From: Bradyrhizobium iriomotense
GTDB lineage: Bacteria > Pseudomonadota > Alphaproteobacteria > Rhizobiales > Xanthobacteraceae
Direction: 5' to 3'
Assembly (NCBI RefSeq): GCF_018130765.1
Contig: NZ_JAFCJZ010000004.1
Span: 248,001-312,000 of the forward strand
DNA length: 64,000 nucleotides
Shown here: positions 35,458-45,860 of the stretch, in pieces
Numbering within the stretch: position 1 is the stretch's first letter
Layout: every line of letters begins with the position of its first letter
The notes under the pieces: generated by a model
Database searches by the model: none
Told to the model about the DNA's origin: nothing
Seen by the model: only the letters and a program-made list of their open reading frames with translations
Position numbers and translations under genes: made by a program

Positions 35458-37200
35458 ATGTCGTTCATTCAGAACCTGCGAATTGGCACCAAGCTCGCCG
35501 TCACCTCCGCGCTGACCATCGGGCTCGTCGCGCTGATGATCTTCCTCCAGATGAGCGGTGGCACCGAAGTCCAGAGGCTCAGCAACGCCGCATCGGGACA
35601 GCAGGCGGTCGCGCAAAACGCCGCGGAGGCGAAGGCCTCGGTCCGCGGGATGCAGATCGGCATTCGCGATATCCTGACCTCATCCTCGCCGGCCGAGATG
35701 CAGAAGGCCGTCACCTATTTCGGCGATCGCCAGACGGCGGCGCTGAAATTCTCGGGGGAGATGGCGAAGCTGTCGCACTCGCCGGAAAACCGCAAGCGGA
35801 TCGACCGCCTGACCGTGCTGATCGGAAATTTCGGCAAAGGCGAGCAGCAGATCGAAGCCATCCGCAAGCAGGAGCTCGTGCTCGACGGCAAGAAGGACGG
35901 CGAAGCGGCGGCGGAGCACGCCAGGCTCACGGCCGAGGTCAACCGCATCCGCAAGGAGATGCTGGCGCCGATCAACGAAGAGATATCCGAGCTCGCCGAC
36001 CAGATCACCAACTTCGCCAAGAAGAGCAGCGCCGAGGCCCGTGCGGAGGCGGAAGCCGAGGCCGCGTCCGTTGCCCGGGTGTCGCTCGTCACGGGCGTGC
36101 TGGTCGCGCTGGTTCTGATCGGCGCGTGCATCTTCTCCGTCTTCAGCATCGCGCGGCCCATGCGCGCGTTGACGTCGGCGATGGAGAAGCTCGCCGCAGG
36201 TGACTTCTCGGTGATTCTGCCGGGCCTCGGCCGCAAGGACGAGGTCGGCGAGGTTGCGGGCGCCGTCGAGAAATTCAAGATCGTGTCCGAGCAGAAGGCG
36301 CGCGAGGAAGCCGAAGCCAAGATGCGGCAGGATCAGATCGCAGCCGAGCAGCGCAAATCGGAGATGCGCAGGCTTGCCGACAGTTTCGAAGGCGCCGTCG
36401 GCGAGATCGTCGGGACGGTGTCATCGGCCTCGACTGAGCTCGAGGCGTCCGCCACTACGCTCACCTCGACCGCCGAGCGTACGCAACAGCTCACAACCAT
36501 GGTCGCGGCAGCCTCGGAAGAAGCCTCCACCAACGTGCAGTCGGTGGCCTCGGCCACGGAAGAGCTGTCCTCCTCGATCACGGAGATCAGCCGGCAGGTG
36601 CAGGAATCCGCTCGCGTGGCGAGCGAAGCCGTCGGGCAGGCCCGCACCACCACCGAGCGCGTCAGCGAACTGTCCAAGGCGGCGACGCGCATCGGCGACG
36701 TCGTCGAGCTGATCAACACCATCGCGGGCCAGACCAACCTCTTGGCGCTCAATGCCACGATCGAGGCGGCGCGCGCGGGCGAGGCCGGCAAGGGCTTTGC
36801 GGTCGTCGCATCAGAGGTCAAGGCGCTCGCCGAGCAGACGGCGAAGGCAACCGGCGAGATCGGCCAGCAGATCTCCGGCATCCAGGCTGCGACACAGGAA
36901 TCGGTCGGCGCCATCAAGAACATCAGCGACACCATCGAAAAGTTGTCGGAGATCTCCTCGACGATCGCGGCTGCGGTGGAAGAGCAGGGCGCGGCAACGC
37001 AGGAGATTTCCCGCAATGTGCAGCAGGCCGCGCACGGCACGCAGCAGGTCTCGTCCAACATCACCGACGTACAGCGTGGCGCGAGCGAGACCGGCTCGGC
37101 CTCCTCGCAGGTGCTGTCCGCCGCGCAGATGCTGTCCGGCGACAGCAATCGCCTCAAGCTCGAGGTTGGGAAATTTCTCGAGACGGTGCGGGCCGCCTGA
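35458..37200 (+). CDS. Methyl-accepting chemotaxis protein (1 of 3)
   Basis: A 580-residue inner-membrane chemoreceptor from the ATG at 35458. Helix 1 is about residues 12-32, a ~165-residue periplasmic region follows, and helix 2 is near 210-235 ([20 protein letters not shown]). The HAMP domain (~235-290) starts [20 protein letters not shown]. The signalling hairpin tip, [20 protein letters not shown], contacts CheA/CheW, and the long helices carry paired Glu/Gln of methylation sites. There is no C-terminal NWETF-like CheR-docking pentapeptide; the end is FLETVRAA. The ligand is unknown. No che genes lie in the window. Confidence 0.93.
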   Translation: MSFIQNLRIGTKLAVTSALTIGLVALMIFLQMSGGTEVQRLSNAASGQQAVAQNAAEAKASVRGMQIGIRDILTSSSPAEMQKAVTYFGDRQTAALKFSGEMAKLSHSPENRKRIDRLTVLIGNFGKGEQQIEAIRKQELVLDGKKDGEAAAEHARLTAEVNRIRKEMLAPINEEISELADQITNFAKKSSAEARAEAEAEAASVARVSLVTGVLVALVLIGACIFSVFSIARPMRALTSAMEKLAAGDFSVILPGLGRKDEVGEVAGAVEKFKIVSEQKAREEAEAKMRQDQIAAEQRKSEMRRLADSFEGAVGEIVGTVSSASTELEASATTLTSTAERTQQLTTMVAAASEEASTNVQSVASATEELSSSITEISRQVQESARVASEAVGQARTTTERVSELSKAATRIGDVVELINTIAGQTNLLALNATIEAARAGEAGKGFAVVASEVKALAEQTAKATGEIGQQISGIQAATQESVGAIKNISDTIEKLSEISSTIAAAVEEQGAATQEISRNVQQAAHGTQQVSSNITDVQRGASETGSASSQVLSAAQMLSGDSNRLKLEVGKFLETVRAA

Positions 37201-37399
37201 GAGCGGCCGTCCTTCGGAAGATTCGATCCGCAACCGTCGCGCGTGAAAGCGTGGCGGCTGCGCGCGTTCATATTTCGGCGCCATGACCAATGCACGCAGG
37301 GTTAACCTTCCGGAAAAGCGACGCAGTCATGATGCCCGCAATATTCCGGGCGCTGAGTCGCCCTCTGCGTATTGCGTCTCGATTCGTTGGAGCACATTC

Positions 37400-39370
37400 A
37401 TGAGTGGCCCTTCCATCCGCCTGACCCACAAGGTCATGGCGATCGGACTTTTCGGCCTCATCGGCCTCGTCGCTTTTGGCGCGATCTACGAGATCGGCAG
37501 CCTGTCCCAGGATGCTTCCCGCGACACTGCCAATCGCGCCCGCGCCATCGCCGATCTCGACAAGCAGCTCTCGATCGAGATGCTGGAGGCGCGCCGCAAC
37601 GAGAAGAACTTCCAGCAGCGGCGCACCGAAAGCTCCGCCAAGGCGCATGCCGAGCTGATCGGGCCGATCAACCGCGATTTCGACGAGGTGCAGCGGCTGA
37701 TGGCGGCCGGTGGCATGAAAGCGCTGTCGGACAAGATGAAGCAGGCTCAGGACGGCTTCAGGCGCTACGCGTCGGATTTCGCCGCGCTGGTGGTTGCGGA
37801 GACCAGGCTCGGCCTGTCCGAGACGCTCGGCCTGTCCGGCTCGCTCCGCACTGCCGTGCACGACATCGAGACCAAGCTGAAGGAAATCGACGATCCCAGG
37901 ACGACGAGCTGGATGCTGATGATGCGCCGGCATGAGAAGGACTTCATGCTGCGGCGCGACCCAAAGTACATTGCCGAGGTGAAGAAGGCCGCGGCTGAAT
38001 TTTCCAAGGCGATAGAGGTCGTTGCAGTCCCTACGGCGGTGATGAACGACATCATGGCCAAGCTCCAGAAATACCAGTCCGAGTTTTCGGCCTGGGCGGA
38101 GACCGCGCAGCAGAGCGCGGCCCTTGATGCCAGCATGATGAAGACCTTCCGCGAGATCGAGCCTGTCATGGTCGAGGTGCGGTCGGCGGTTGATGCCATG
38201 TCCAGGCAGGCGGAGGTCGCCGAGGCCACCACCCGCGAGGTCGTGCGGTTGTGGATGGTTGTCGCCTTTGGTGTCACCGTCGTCGTGCTTGCCGCCGTCG
38301 GCTTTCTCCTGGGACGCTCGATCTCGAAGGCGCTCGGTGCCATGGTCGGCGCAATGACGCGACTTGCGCGCGGCGAACTCTCGATCTCCGTTCCCGGCGT
38401 CGGGCGCAGGGACGAGATCGGCGAAATGGCCGGCGCCGTCGAGGTGTTCAGGACCAGCATGGCGGAGGCCGAGCGGCTGCGCGTTGAACAGTTGGAAGCG
38501 GATGCGCGCGGACGCGAACAGCGCAAGGCCGACATGCGTCGGCTCGCCGACACGTTCGAAGGCGCGGTCGGCGAGATCATCGAGACCGTCTCGTCGGCGG
38601 CAACCGAGCTCGAGGCCTCCTCCAACACGCTGACGCAGGCCGCCGAACGCGGCAACGGGCTTGCGACCGCTGTTGCAGCGGCCTCGGAGGAGGCATCCGC
38701 CAACGTGCAGTCGGTGTCATCAGCGAGCGAGGAGATGACGAGCTCGATCTCCGAGATCAGCCGCCAGGTGCAGGAATCGGCCCGCGTCGCCGACGTTGCG
38801 GTCGGACAAGCCGAGCGCACCAACGCGCGCGTCGCCGATTTGACGAAAGCGGCGAGCCGCATCGGCGACGTGGTCGAATTGATCAACACCATCGCCGCCC
38901 AGACCAATCTCCTGGCGCTGAACGCGACGATCGAGGCGGCGCGGGCCGGTGAAGCCGGCAAGGGGTTTGCGGTCGTCGCAACCGAAGTGAAGGCGCTCGC
39001 CGAGCAGACCGCGAAGGCAACCGGCGAGATCAGCCAGCACATCGGCGCGATCCAGACCGCGACGGAAGATTCCGTCGGCGCGATCAAGGAGATCGGCGAC
39101 ACCATCGCGCGGATGTCGGAGATCTCGTCGACCATCGCCGCCGCGGTGGAGGAGCAGGGCGCGGCGACGCAGGAGATCTCCCGCAACATCCAGCATGCCG
39201 CGCACGGCACGTCCGAAGTCTCGGCGAATATCGGCGACGTCCAGCGCGGCGCCGGCGAGACCGGCGCGGCTTCGGCGCAGGTGCATTCGGCTGCTCAGTC
39301 GCTGTCGCGGGAGAGCAACCGGCTGAAGGGCGAAGTCGCGCGCTTCCTGGAGTCGGTGCGGGCTGCGTGA
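37400..39370 (+). CDS. Methyl-accepting chemotaxis protein with HBM-like sensor (2 of 3)
   Basis: A 656-residue chemoreceptor from the ATG at 37400, with GGAG 8 bp upstream. The periplasmic part (~40-285) is longer than in its neighbours and has two matching motifs, [13 protein letters not shown] and [14 protein letters not shown], which mark a helical bimodular (HBM) sensor, known from McpS of Pseudomonas to sense TCA-cycle acids. A second membrane helix follows at ~285-312, then HAMP and a signalling domain ([20 protein letters not shown]). The C-terminus is FLESVRAA. The HBM assignment is from motif recognition. The ligand may be an organic acid. Confidence 0.92.
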   Translation: MSGPSIRLTHKVMAIGLFGLIGLVAFGAIYEIGSLSQDASRDTANRARAIADLDKQLSIEMLEARRNEKNFQQRRTESSAKAHAELIGPINRDFDEVQRLMAAGGMKALSDKMKQAQDGFRRYASDFAALVVAETRLGLSETLGLSGSLRTAVHDIETKLKEIDDPRTTSWMLMMRRHEKDFMLRRDPKYIAEVKKAAAEFSKAIEVVAVPTAVMNDIMAKLQKYQSEFSAWAETAQQSAALDASMMKTFREIEPVMVEVRSAVDAMSRQAEVAEATTREVVRLWMVVAFGVTVVVLAAVGFLLGRSISKALGAMVGAMTRLARGELSISVPGVGRRDEIGEMAGAVEVFRTSMAEAERLRVEQLEADARGREQRKADMRRLADTFEGAVGEIIETVSSAATELEASSNTLTQAAERGNGLATAVAAASEEASANVQSVSSASEEMTSSISEISRQVQESARVADVAVGQAERTNARVADLTKAASRIGDVVELINTIAAQTNLLALNATIEAARAGEAGKGFAVVATEVKALAEQTAKATGEISQHIGAIQTATEDSVGAIKEIGDTIARMSEISSTIAAAVEEQGAATQEISRNIQHAAHGTSEVSANIGDVQRGAGETGAASAQVHSAAQSLSRESNRLKGEVARFLESVRAA

Positions 39371-39655
39371 CGATGTCGGTGCCGCCGTTCGAATGTTGCA
39401 TTGCGGTGTGCTGGTGTGACGCAGCGGGATATCTGCGCGACCGCAACAACTGGTTGCGGAAAAAATAACGGCAGCCAGTGCGGCCGCGTAGTTTTACGTA
39501 GGTTCCTGTTAACGCCTGTTTGCAACTATCAGCGCAATCTGAGGGGATAAGAACCAGCCAGCATTGATGAACTGACTTCCGCCCTGTCGTCCTGTCGCGA
39601 CGATTGCGGCGCATGTCATTCGTGCGTTGCTAGGTCTTCACCGGGATTTGTCGTG

Positions 39656-41344
39656 ATGTCGAAGTTGTCGATCGTCTTCAAGCTTCTGACCGTGCTGTCA
39701 GTTCTCGTGCTCTCGCTCGCCGGCGTCGGCGTGACGGCGATCGGCACCATGCAGAACATCAATGCCCACACGGTCGAGATAGCGGAAAGCTGGCTGCCGA
39801 GCGTGCGCGCGCTCGGTTCGCTCCGCGCCGACATCAACGAGCTGCGCGTCGCGCTCCGCCTGCACCTGATGCAGGACAGCGCCGAGGGCAAGGACGCCGC
39901 CGAGAAGCGGCTGGCCTCGCTGCGCGAACGGATCGAGAAGACGCGCAAGGTCTACGAGCCCTTGATCAATTCGTTCGAAGAGCGCTCGCTCTATGAGCAG
40001 TGGGCCAAGGCGTGGGCCGAGTATTTGAACGGCGTGCAGGACGTGATGGCGCTGTCGCGCAAGAGCGTCGGCCGTTTTCCGGCCGATGCCAATGAGATGC
40101 TGCAGACCAAGGTCGCGAAGATGGCCCAGGCGGCCGATCCGCTGCTGCAGAAGGGCATTGAGCTCAACAACAGCGGTGCCGAGCTGGAGACGAAGCAGGC
40201 GGCCGACAGCTATGCGCTGATCTTCCGCGTGCTGGTCGGCATCATCGTGCTCTCGGTCATCATCGCGATCGGCGCCGCCTATTATCTCGTGCGTGACGTT
40301 TCGCGTGGCATTGCTTCAATCATCAAGCCGATGCAGTCGCTCGGCGAGGGCGACCTCTCGGCCGAGGTGCCGCATCGCGGCGAGAGGACCGAGATCGGAT
40401 CGATGGCGGATGCGCTGCAGATCTTCAAGGAAGCGCTGATCGCCAAGCGGGCGGCCGACGAGGCGGCCAGGCTCGACGCCGAGGCCAAGATCGAGCGCGG
40501 CCGCCGGGTCGATGCCATCACGCGCAAGTTCGAGGCGATGATCGGCGAAGTCGTCGGCACCGTCTCCTCGGCCTCGACCGAGCTCGAGGCGTCGGCGTCG
40601 ACGCTGACCAGCACCGCGCAGCGCGGAAAGGAGCTCGCCACCGTCGTTGCGGCGGCCTCCGAGGAAGCCTCCACCAACGTCCAGGCCGTGGCGTCTGCCT
40701 CCGAAGAACTGTCGTCCTCGATCACCGAGATCAGCCGGCGCGTGCAGGATTCGGCGCGGATGGCGACCGAGGCGGTCGAGCAGGCGGCGCGTACGAACGA
40801 GCGCGTCAACGCGCTGTCGCAGGCGGCCTCCCGCATCGGCGACGTGGTCGAGCTCATCAACACCATTGCGGGCCAGACCAATCTGCTGGCGCTGAACGCG
40901 ACCATCGAGGCGGCACGGGCGGGCGAAGCCGGCCGCGGCTTCGCGGTCGTGGCGTCCGAGGTCAAGGCGCTGGCCGAGCAGACGGCGAAGGCGACCGGCG
41001 AGATCGGGGCGCAGGTGTCGGGCATCCAGGCGGCGACGGAAGAGTCCGTCAGCGCGATCCAGGAGATTGGCGGCACCATCGAGCGGCTGTCCGAAGTGTC
41101 GGCAGCGATTGCCGCCGCCGTCGAGCAGCAGGGCGCCGCGACGCAGGAGATCTCGCGCAACGTCCAGCAGGCTTCGCTCGGCACACAGGAGGTCTCCTCC
41201 AACATCACCGACGTGCAGCGCGGCGCGATCGAGACCGGCGAGGCCTCGGTCGAGGTGCTGTCGGCGGCGAAGTCGCTGGCGACCGACAGCACGCGCCTCA
41301 AGGTCGAGGTCGCGCAGTTCCTGGAGTCGGTCCGCGCGGCCTGA
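39656..41344 (+). CDS. Methyl-accepting chemotaxis protein with 4HB-like sensor (3 of 3)
   Basis: A 562-residue chemoreceptor. The ATG at 39656 directly follows an in-frame GTG. It has helix 1 at ~8-30, a periplasmic four-helix-bundle-like region of ~155 residues with INAHTVEIAESWLPSVRALG, the usual 4HB_MCP opening, and helix 2 at ~190-212. HAMP starts ASIIKPMQSLGEGDLS. The signalling tip is [20 protein letters not shown]. It ends FLESVRAA. Its stop lies 3 bp before the stop of the convergent DUF2339 gene. The ligand is unknown. Confidence 0.92.
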   Translation: MSKLSIVFKLLTVLSVLVLSLAGVGVTAIGTMQNINAHTVEIAESWLPSVRALGSLRADINELRVALRLHLMQDSAEGKDAAEKRLASLRERIEKTRKVYEPLINSFEERSLYEQWAKAWAEYLNGVQDVMALSRKSVGRFPADANEMLQTKVAKMAQAADPLLQKGIELNNSGAELETKQAADSYALIFRVLVGIIVLSVIIAIGAAYYLVRDVSRGIASIIKPMQSLGEGDLSAEVPHRGERTEIGSMADALQIFKEALIAKRAADEAARLDAEAKIERGRRVDAITRKFEAMIGEVVGTVSSASTELEASASTLTSTAQRGKELATVVAAASEEASTNVQAVASASEELSSSITEISRRVQDSARMATEAVEQAARTNERVNALSQAASRIGDVVELINTIAGQTNLLALNATIEAARAGEAGRGFAVVASEVKALAEQTAKATGEIGAQVSGIQAATEESVSAIQEIGGTIERLSEVSAAIAAAVEQQGAATQEISRNVQQASLGTQEVSSNITDVQRGAIETGEASVEVLSAAKSLATDSTRLKVEVAQFLESVRAA

Positions 41345-41347
41345 TCG

Positions 41348-44056
41348 CTAGCTGCCCGTCTGCGGCGCCGGCGGCGGTGGGGCCTGCCGCCGGAACAGGA
41401 TGCGCTGGTAGAGCCAGCCGATCGCGACCAGCACGATGCCGAGGCACATGAACGACAGCGCGCGGTAGACGCCTGTCAGCGTCGACATGTCGATGACGAA
41501 CGCCTTCAGGATCGTCAACGCGATGACGGCGGCGGAAGCCAGCCGCGCCCGTTCCGAGTTGACGAGAATGCCGACCCCGAGCAGCACGACGCCGAAGGCG
41601 AGCCAGCCGATCGAATAGGTGTACTGCTCGGCGCCCGTCGTCGGGCCGGTGGAAAGGATCGGGCCGTGATAGAAGCGGCGGATCTCCAGCGTCACGTAGG
41701 CGAGCGCGAACACCAGTGCGCCGCCGGCGATGGTGTTGGCGTAGACCTTGCCGCGCTCGCCGACCACCGCGTAGGACAATAGCAGCATCAGCACCGCCGG
41801 CAGCGCATAGCCGAGCAGCAGCAGGTTGAACACCGCACCGCCGACGTCGATGTGCCAGATCAGCGGGTTCTCCAGGATGAAGAGGCCGAACACGCTGATG
41901 AGCCCGGCGATCGCCGTCAGCACGACCGCACCGACATTGTGCACGATGCTGCGGCTGCGCAGCCGCAGGCGCTCCAGCCCGATCGCCATGGCGAGTGCGA
42001 TACAGACTTGTAGCGCGCATTCGAGCAGCGACGGCGCCGATGTCATCTGGCCGCCGGTGGCGAAATGACGGATTTCGACGAAGGCGAGCAGCGCCGTGAA
42101 CAGGATCGCGGCCGCCTCGACGACGCGCAAGGGGACATCGTCAGCGCGGCGACGCAGGAAGATGCTCGCACCCCAGAACGAGGCCGCCGGCAGGCCGTAG
42201 CCCCACAGCAGCCAGTTGAAGATCGGCGTCGTGCCGACGGCATCGCCGACGATGCGCGGATCATAGACGATGCGTGCGGTGACGATCGCGGCGAAGATGG
42301 CAGCTAACCGGCGCAGCACCGGAATCGGGCGCTGCAACGAGATCCAGGCGGTGCCGAGCGACATCAGCGCCAGCGCAATGGTGAGCCAGCCCTTCTCCAG
42401 CGCAAAGGTCAGCGCCAGCGCCAGCGCACCGAGCGTGCCGGTGGCGAACAATGCGGTCGAGGTTGCGACGCCCGGCCGGTCTTCGCGACGCATCAAGGCT
42501 TCGGTCGCGGCGCCAAAGGCCGCGGCGAGCAGCACGGCGAGGATCGCGAACGGGATCGAGCGGTCGAGATGGGCGATGCGCGCATAGAGCGCAACGAGGA
42601 TCGCGATCGGCGTGGCGACGCCCGCCGCCGACCACACCACGGGAATGATCGCGGAATTCGACCGGCCCTGCGCGAAGAAGCCGGCGACGCCGAAGCCGGC
42701 GGCGAAGATCGCGGCCGTCACCAGATGCAGCGTCACCGAACTGTCGGTCGCGACAGGGCCGACGCCCGGCATCGGGCCGCCCGGCAGCACCAGCATGTCG
42801 GGGTTGGCGCGCACCGCCCATTCGGCGAACACGATGAACACGGTCGCAGCAGCCGCACCGAGTGCGCCGGTCGCCGCAGGCGCGCGCCAGGCCACGAACA
42901 GCGTCCCGCCGACCAGAAGCGTGAAGGCGATCAGCGCCAGATCCGCATGCGCGCTCGACAGCACGACCAGCATCGCGCCGAACAGATAGGCGCCGAGCGC
43001 GCCCGACGAGACCGGCTCGATCTCGCCGTCCTCGATGGTCGGGCCGAACATGAAGCCGCAGACCACGAGCAGCGCGGCGAGCACGAAGCCCGCCATGACA
43101 TGGAAGGCGTGCGGCGCGACTTGCACCTGTTCGGTATCGAGCCCCGGGAAGATCCAGAGCACCGCGAAGGCGATGGTCGTGACCGCAAGCCAGCGCCACA
43201 GCCGGATGCGGGCGAGGCCAAAGCTCGCGGCGGTGACGACGGCCAGATAAATGTAGAGCGCCCAGTAATCCGGCTTGCCGCTGGAGACGAGGATCGGCGT
43301 CACAAAGGCGCCGGCCACGCCGAGGCCGGCGAGCGCTGGCCCGTGCAGCAGCGCTGCGGCGAGCGTGCCCATCGCAACGATGCCGAGCAGCACGAAGGCG
43401 GTGGCGGGCACGAGGAAGCCATAGAGCGCATAGGCCGCATAGATGGTGGCGAACGCCACCGCCGTTCCGGCGGCGGTGAGGATCGCGGGGATGTTGGCGA
43501 TCGGCAGCGCCGCGATGGCGGAGATGCTCTCCTTGCGCCGCGTCCATTCGCCGGCGCCGAGAAGCGCGGCTGCGAACAGGCCGCCGAGGAAGACGCGCAC
43601 GCCGGGGCCGAGGAGGCCGGCCTCGATTGAATAGCGCACCATGAAGAAGCCGCCGAGCGCGAGCGCAAGGCCGCCGATCCAGACCACCCAGCGCGTGCCG
43701 AGACGCTCTTCAAAGCCGGGCGCGGGCGCGGCCTCCGGCACCGGAGGCGGCGCATCAGTGTCCGTGCCCGGTTCGAGCGGGGGCGGTGAAACCTCTTCGG
43801 TGACGAGCGGAGGGGGTGCCGGCTCCGCTTCGGGAGCCAGCGGCGGCGGCTCGTCGGCGGGCGTTGCGGGCGCTTCAGCCTGAACCTGCGCGGGCATCAG
43901 CGGCGGCGGTTGCACTGGCCGCTGCGCATAAAACTTCCCTTCGAGCAAGTTGAGCTGGCGGCGCAACTCGGTCGCCTGGCTGGCCGCCTTGATCGCGATC
44001 AGGAAGGCGATGATCGCAATGATCAGCGCAAAGACGTCGAACGGGCCGTCGAACAT
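41348..44056 (-). CDS. DUF2339 large polytopic membrane protein
   Basis: A 902-residue inner-membrane protein, with the chosen ATG at 44056 after GGAGG (MFDGPFDVFALIIAI). It has a short hydrophobic N-terminus, a coiled segment (ASQATELRRQLNLLEGKFYA), a Pro/Ala/Glu-rich linker (residues ~50-115), then more than twenty hydrophobic helices; the first is WVVWIGGLALALGGFFMVRYSIE. This is the DUF2339 architecture; the function is unknown. The gene converges with the third chemoreceptor gene. It is separated from nadQ upstream by 51 bp on the same strand, so the two may be cotranscribed. Confidence 0.9.
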   Translation of the reverse strand: MFDGPFDVFALIIAIIAFLIAIKAASQATELRRQLNLLEGKFYAQRPVQPPPLMPAQVQAEAPATPADEPPPLAPEAEPAPPPLVTEEVSPPPLEPGTDTDAPPPVPEAAPAPGFEERLGTRWVVWIGGLALALGGFFMVRYSIEAGLLGPGVRVFLGGLFAAALLGAGEWTRRKESISAIAALPIANIPAILTAAGTAVAFATIYAAYALYGFLVPATAFVLLGIVAMGTLAAALLHGPALAGLGVAGAFVTPILVSSGKPDYWALYIYLAVVTAASFGLARIRLWRWLAVTTIAFAVLWIFPGLDTEQVQVAPHAFHVMAGFVLAALLVVCGFMFGPTIEDGEIEPVSSGALGAYLFGAMLVVLSSAHADLALIAFTLLVGGTLFVAWRAPAATGALGAAAATVFIVFAEWAVRANPDMLVLPGGPMPGVGPVATDSSVTLHLVTAAIFAAGFGVAGFFAQGRSNSAIIPVVWSAAGVATPIAILVALYARIAHLDRSIPFAILAVLLAAAFGAATEALMRREDRPGVATSTALFATGTLGALALALTFALEKGWLTIALALMSLGTAWISLQRPIPVLRRLAAIFAAIVTARIVYDPRIVGDAVGTTPIFNWLLWGYGLPAASFWGASIFLRRRADDVPLRVVEAAAILFTALLAFVEIRHFATGGQMTSAPSLLECALQVCIALAMAIGLERLRLRSRSIVHNVGAVVLTAIAGLISVFGLFILENPLIWHIDVGGAVFNLLLLGYALPAVLMLLLSYAVVGERGKVYANTIAGGALVFALAYVTLEIRRFYHGPILSTGPTTGAEQYTYSIGWLAFGVVLLGVGILVNSERARLASAAVIALTILKAFVIDMSTLTGVYRALSFMCLGIVLVAIGWLYQRILFRRQAPPPPAPQTGS

Positions 44057-44107
44057 GAAGCCTCCAGGCAACCGGCGGGCAGGGGCCGGTACCACAAATA
44101 TCAGGGT

Positions 44108-45076
44108 CTAGCGCCGGGAGCGAACGCGCAAGCCCGGCGCGGGCCGCTCCTGGAGCACCTCGCGGCGGAAGCGGTAGAGCGCTGCCGGCCGTCCGCCCGT
44201 CTGTGTCGACATCACGCCGGTCGGTTCGACCAGGGCTTCCGTTTCGACCAGGCGGCGGAAATTCTGCTTGTGCAGATGCCGGCCGGAGATCGCTTCCACC
44301 GTATGCTGCAATTCCGTGAGTGTGAACTCGGCGGGCAAAAGTTCAAACACCACAGGACGATACTTCAGTTTTGCGCGCAGCCGCGCGATTCCCGTGGCGA
44401 GAATCCGGCGGTGATCGAACCGCATCGAGGTCCCGAGCGCCGGCAGCGCCTTGCGCGCTAATGCCGCAGGACGGCCGTCGCGCCGCGCCTCCTCGATCAG
44501 CCCGGCCTCGTAGAGCAGCTCGTAGCGGTCGAGCACGCGCTCCTCGTCCCAGGGCGCGCCGTCGAGGCCGAAATAGAACCGCACGCGATCCTTGCGCGGC
44601 AGCGCGCGCGTCGTCTCGGGGGGTTCTTCTTCGGCCCACTTGGTCAGCGCCGGGATGATGTCGCGGGCGATGATGGCGGGCGGCTCCTCGCGCCAGTCCT
44701 CCCAGGGCAGGAAGCGGTACCACGGCTCGAAGCTTGCGCCGTTTGCCGCGAGCTCGCCGCCCGCGGCGCGTGTGAGCGCGAGATAGCCGATCGACACCAT
44801 ATGCGCGCCGGTGTCGCCGGCCTCGGCATGACGGCCGCGATCGCCGAAGGTGTAGAGCTGCTCGACATAACCGAGCCGCAGGCCCGCCTGCGCCTCGACC
44901 CAGGCGCGCAGGCCGATCTCGAAGGTGCGATGGCTCAGCGCGTCGAACGGCCCGAACGGCAGGCCCGCCAGCCCGTCACTGCTGTGCGCGGTGAGGATCA
45001 GCGGTTCATGGTCCTCGATCGCGACGATCGCAGCGGTCAGGCCGATCTCGATCGGTGTCAGCAGCGTCTCGCTCAT
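44108..45076 (-). CDS. nadQ: NadQ-type NAD biosynthesis regulator (COG4111-like)
   Basis: A 322-residue protein with an N-terminal NUDIX-like domain (EIGLTAAIVAIEDHEPLIL, GLPFGPFDA, QLYTFGDRGRHAEAGDTGAH) and a C-terminal winged helix (YRPVVFELLPAEFTLTELQ, GRHLHKQNFRRLVETEALVE, GGRPAALYRFRRE). That layout and these motifs fit the NrtR-like architecture of NadQ (COG4111), predicted to control NAD synthesis in alphaproteobacteria. The NUDIX part lacks an intact GX5EX7REUXEEXGU box, as expected for a sensor rather than an enzyme. It follows the phosphatase gene by 19 bp. The likely targets are the palindromes upstream of nadA at 31541 and 31616. Confidence 0.85.
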   Translation of the reverse strand: MSETLLTPIEIGLTAAIVAIEDHEPLILTAHSSDGLAGLPFGPFDALSHRTFEIGLRAWVEAQAGLRLGYVEQLYTFGDRGRHAEAGDTGAHMVSIGYLALTRAAGGELAANGASFEPWYRFLPWEDWREEPPAIIARDIIPALTKWAEEEPPETTRALPRKDRVRFYFGLDGAPWDEERVLDRYELLYEAGLIEEARRDGRPAALARKALPALGTSMRFDHRRILATGIARLRAKLKYRPVVFELLPAEFTLTELQHTVEAISGRHLHKQNFRRLVETEALVEPTGVMSTQTGGRPAALYRFRREVLQERPAPGLRVRSRR

Positions 45077-45095
45077 GCGGCTGAGATCGCTTGTG

Positions 45096-45602
45096 TCATT
45101 CGAGCTCGATCACGAAGGGGCGGCCCTCGACCATCATCGCGCCCGGGCCCATCTCGTCGAGCGCGCGCAGCATGCGGCCGTTGCGACCGAGCGCGCGGTC
45201 GGCGAGGCCGACGATGCGCCGGTTCGGCGAGGCGATCGGCGAGGCCGCGCGGATCTTCTTAGCGATCTCGATCTCGTCGCGATGCGGATTGAGCGCGCAG
45301 ACGGCGGCAAAGGCGCTCGCGGTGGAGCGGCTGATGCCGGCATAGCAATGCACCACCAGCGGCGCGCTGCGGTCCCAGCCGCGCACGAAGTTCAGCACCT
45401 GCTCGATATGCGTCTCGGACGGTGCGACGAAGCCGTCCATCTCCTCGGTGATGTCGTCCATCGACACCTTGAGATGGTTGGCCGGCAGCACGGATACCGG
45501 ACGCGCCACCTGCTCGACATTGGCCATCACGGTCAGCACATGGCTGGCCCTGGTGAGGCGGACGGTTTCGGGAAGCGCGGCGAGGGAACAGACGTGGATC
45601 AT
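45096..45602 (-). CDS. Dual-specificity-like tyrosine phosphatase family protein
   Basis: A 168-residue cysteine phosphatase. The P-loop HCYAGISRS has the nucleophile C86 and Arg92. A general-acid Asp is probably D49 or D50 (VSMDDITEE). The N-terminus (MIHVCSLAALPETVRLTRASH) begins the fold without a signal peptide, so it is cytoplasmic. Rhizobial members of this family are usually annotated as protein tyrosine phosphatases, with unknown substrate. It is upstream of nadQ, which follows after 19 bp on the same strand. A palindromic repeat lies upstream, so the promoter must be within or before it. Confidence 0.85.
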   Translation of the reverse strand: MIHVCSLAALPETVRLTRASHVLTVMANVEQVARPVSVLPANHLKVSMDDITEEMDGFVAPSETHIEQVLNFVRGWDRSAPLVVHCYAGISRSTASAFAAVCALNPHRDEIEIAKKIRAASPIASPNRRIVGLADRALGRNGRMLRALDEMGPGAMMVEGRPFVIELE

Positions 45603-45661
45603 GGCGGACCTTTTTGTTGATTATAGCCGCGGCCGTAGGGTGGGCAAAGCGAAGCCTCACC

Positions 45662-45824
45662 GTCGTCCCGGACAAGCGCGCCACAAGCGCGCGCCGACCC
45701 GGGACCCATAACCACAGGATTAGGTTTTGCGAAGGCTCGTGGTGATCAGTTTTGCGCCGCAACCTCTCCCTGTGGTTATGGGTCCCGGCCCCCCGTGTGC
45801 AATTGCGCACTAGGCCGGGACGAC
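45662..45824. repeat. Palindromic intergenic repeat, type B
   Basis: GTCGTCCCGGACAAGCGCGCC on the left and TAGGCCGGGACGAC on the right, with inner ACCCATAACCACAGG and CCTGTGGTTATGGGT-type arms and an inner GTGTGCAATTGCGCAC palindrome. It fills the gap between the phosphatase and HD-hydrolase genes. Confidence 0.8.
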
Positions 45825-45860
45825 AGCAGAGATTGAGGCGCCACCAACCGCCTACAGGAC

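Noticed and set aside
36333..37295. Minus-strand frames under the chemoreceptors
   Set aside because: Antisense shadows; composition biased to Ser, Ala and Thr.
39371..39655. CCGCAAC-N5-GTTGCGG hairpin as terminator after the second chemoreceptor
   Set aside because: It is followed by an A-run, not a T-run, on the coding strand. Otherwise nothing was seen in this 285-bp gap.
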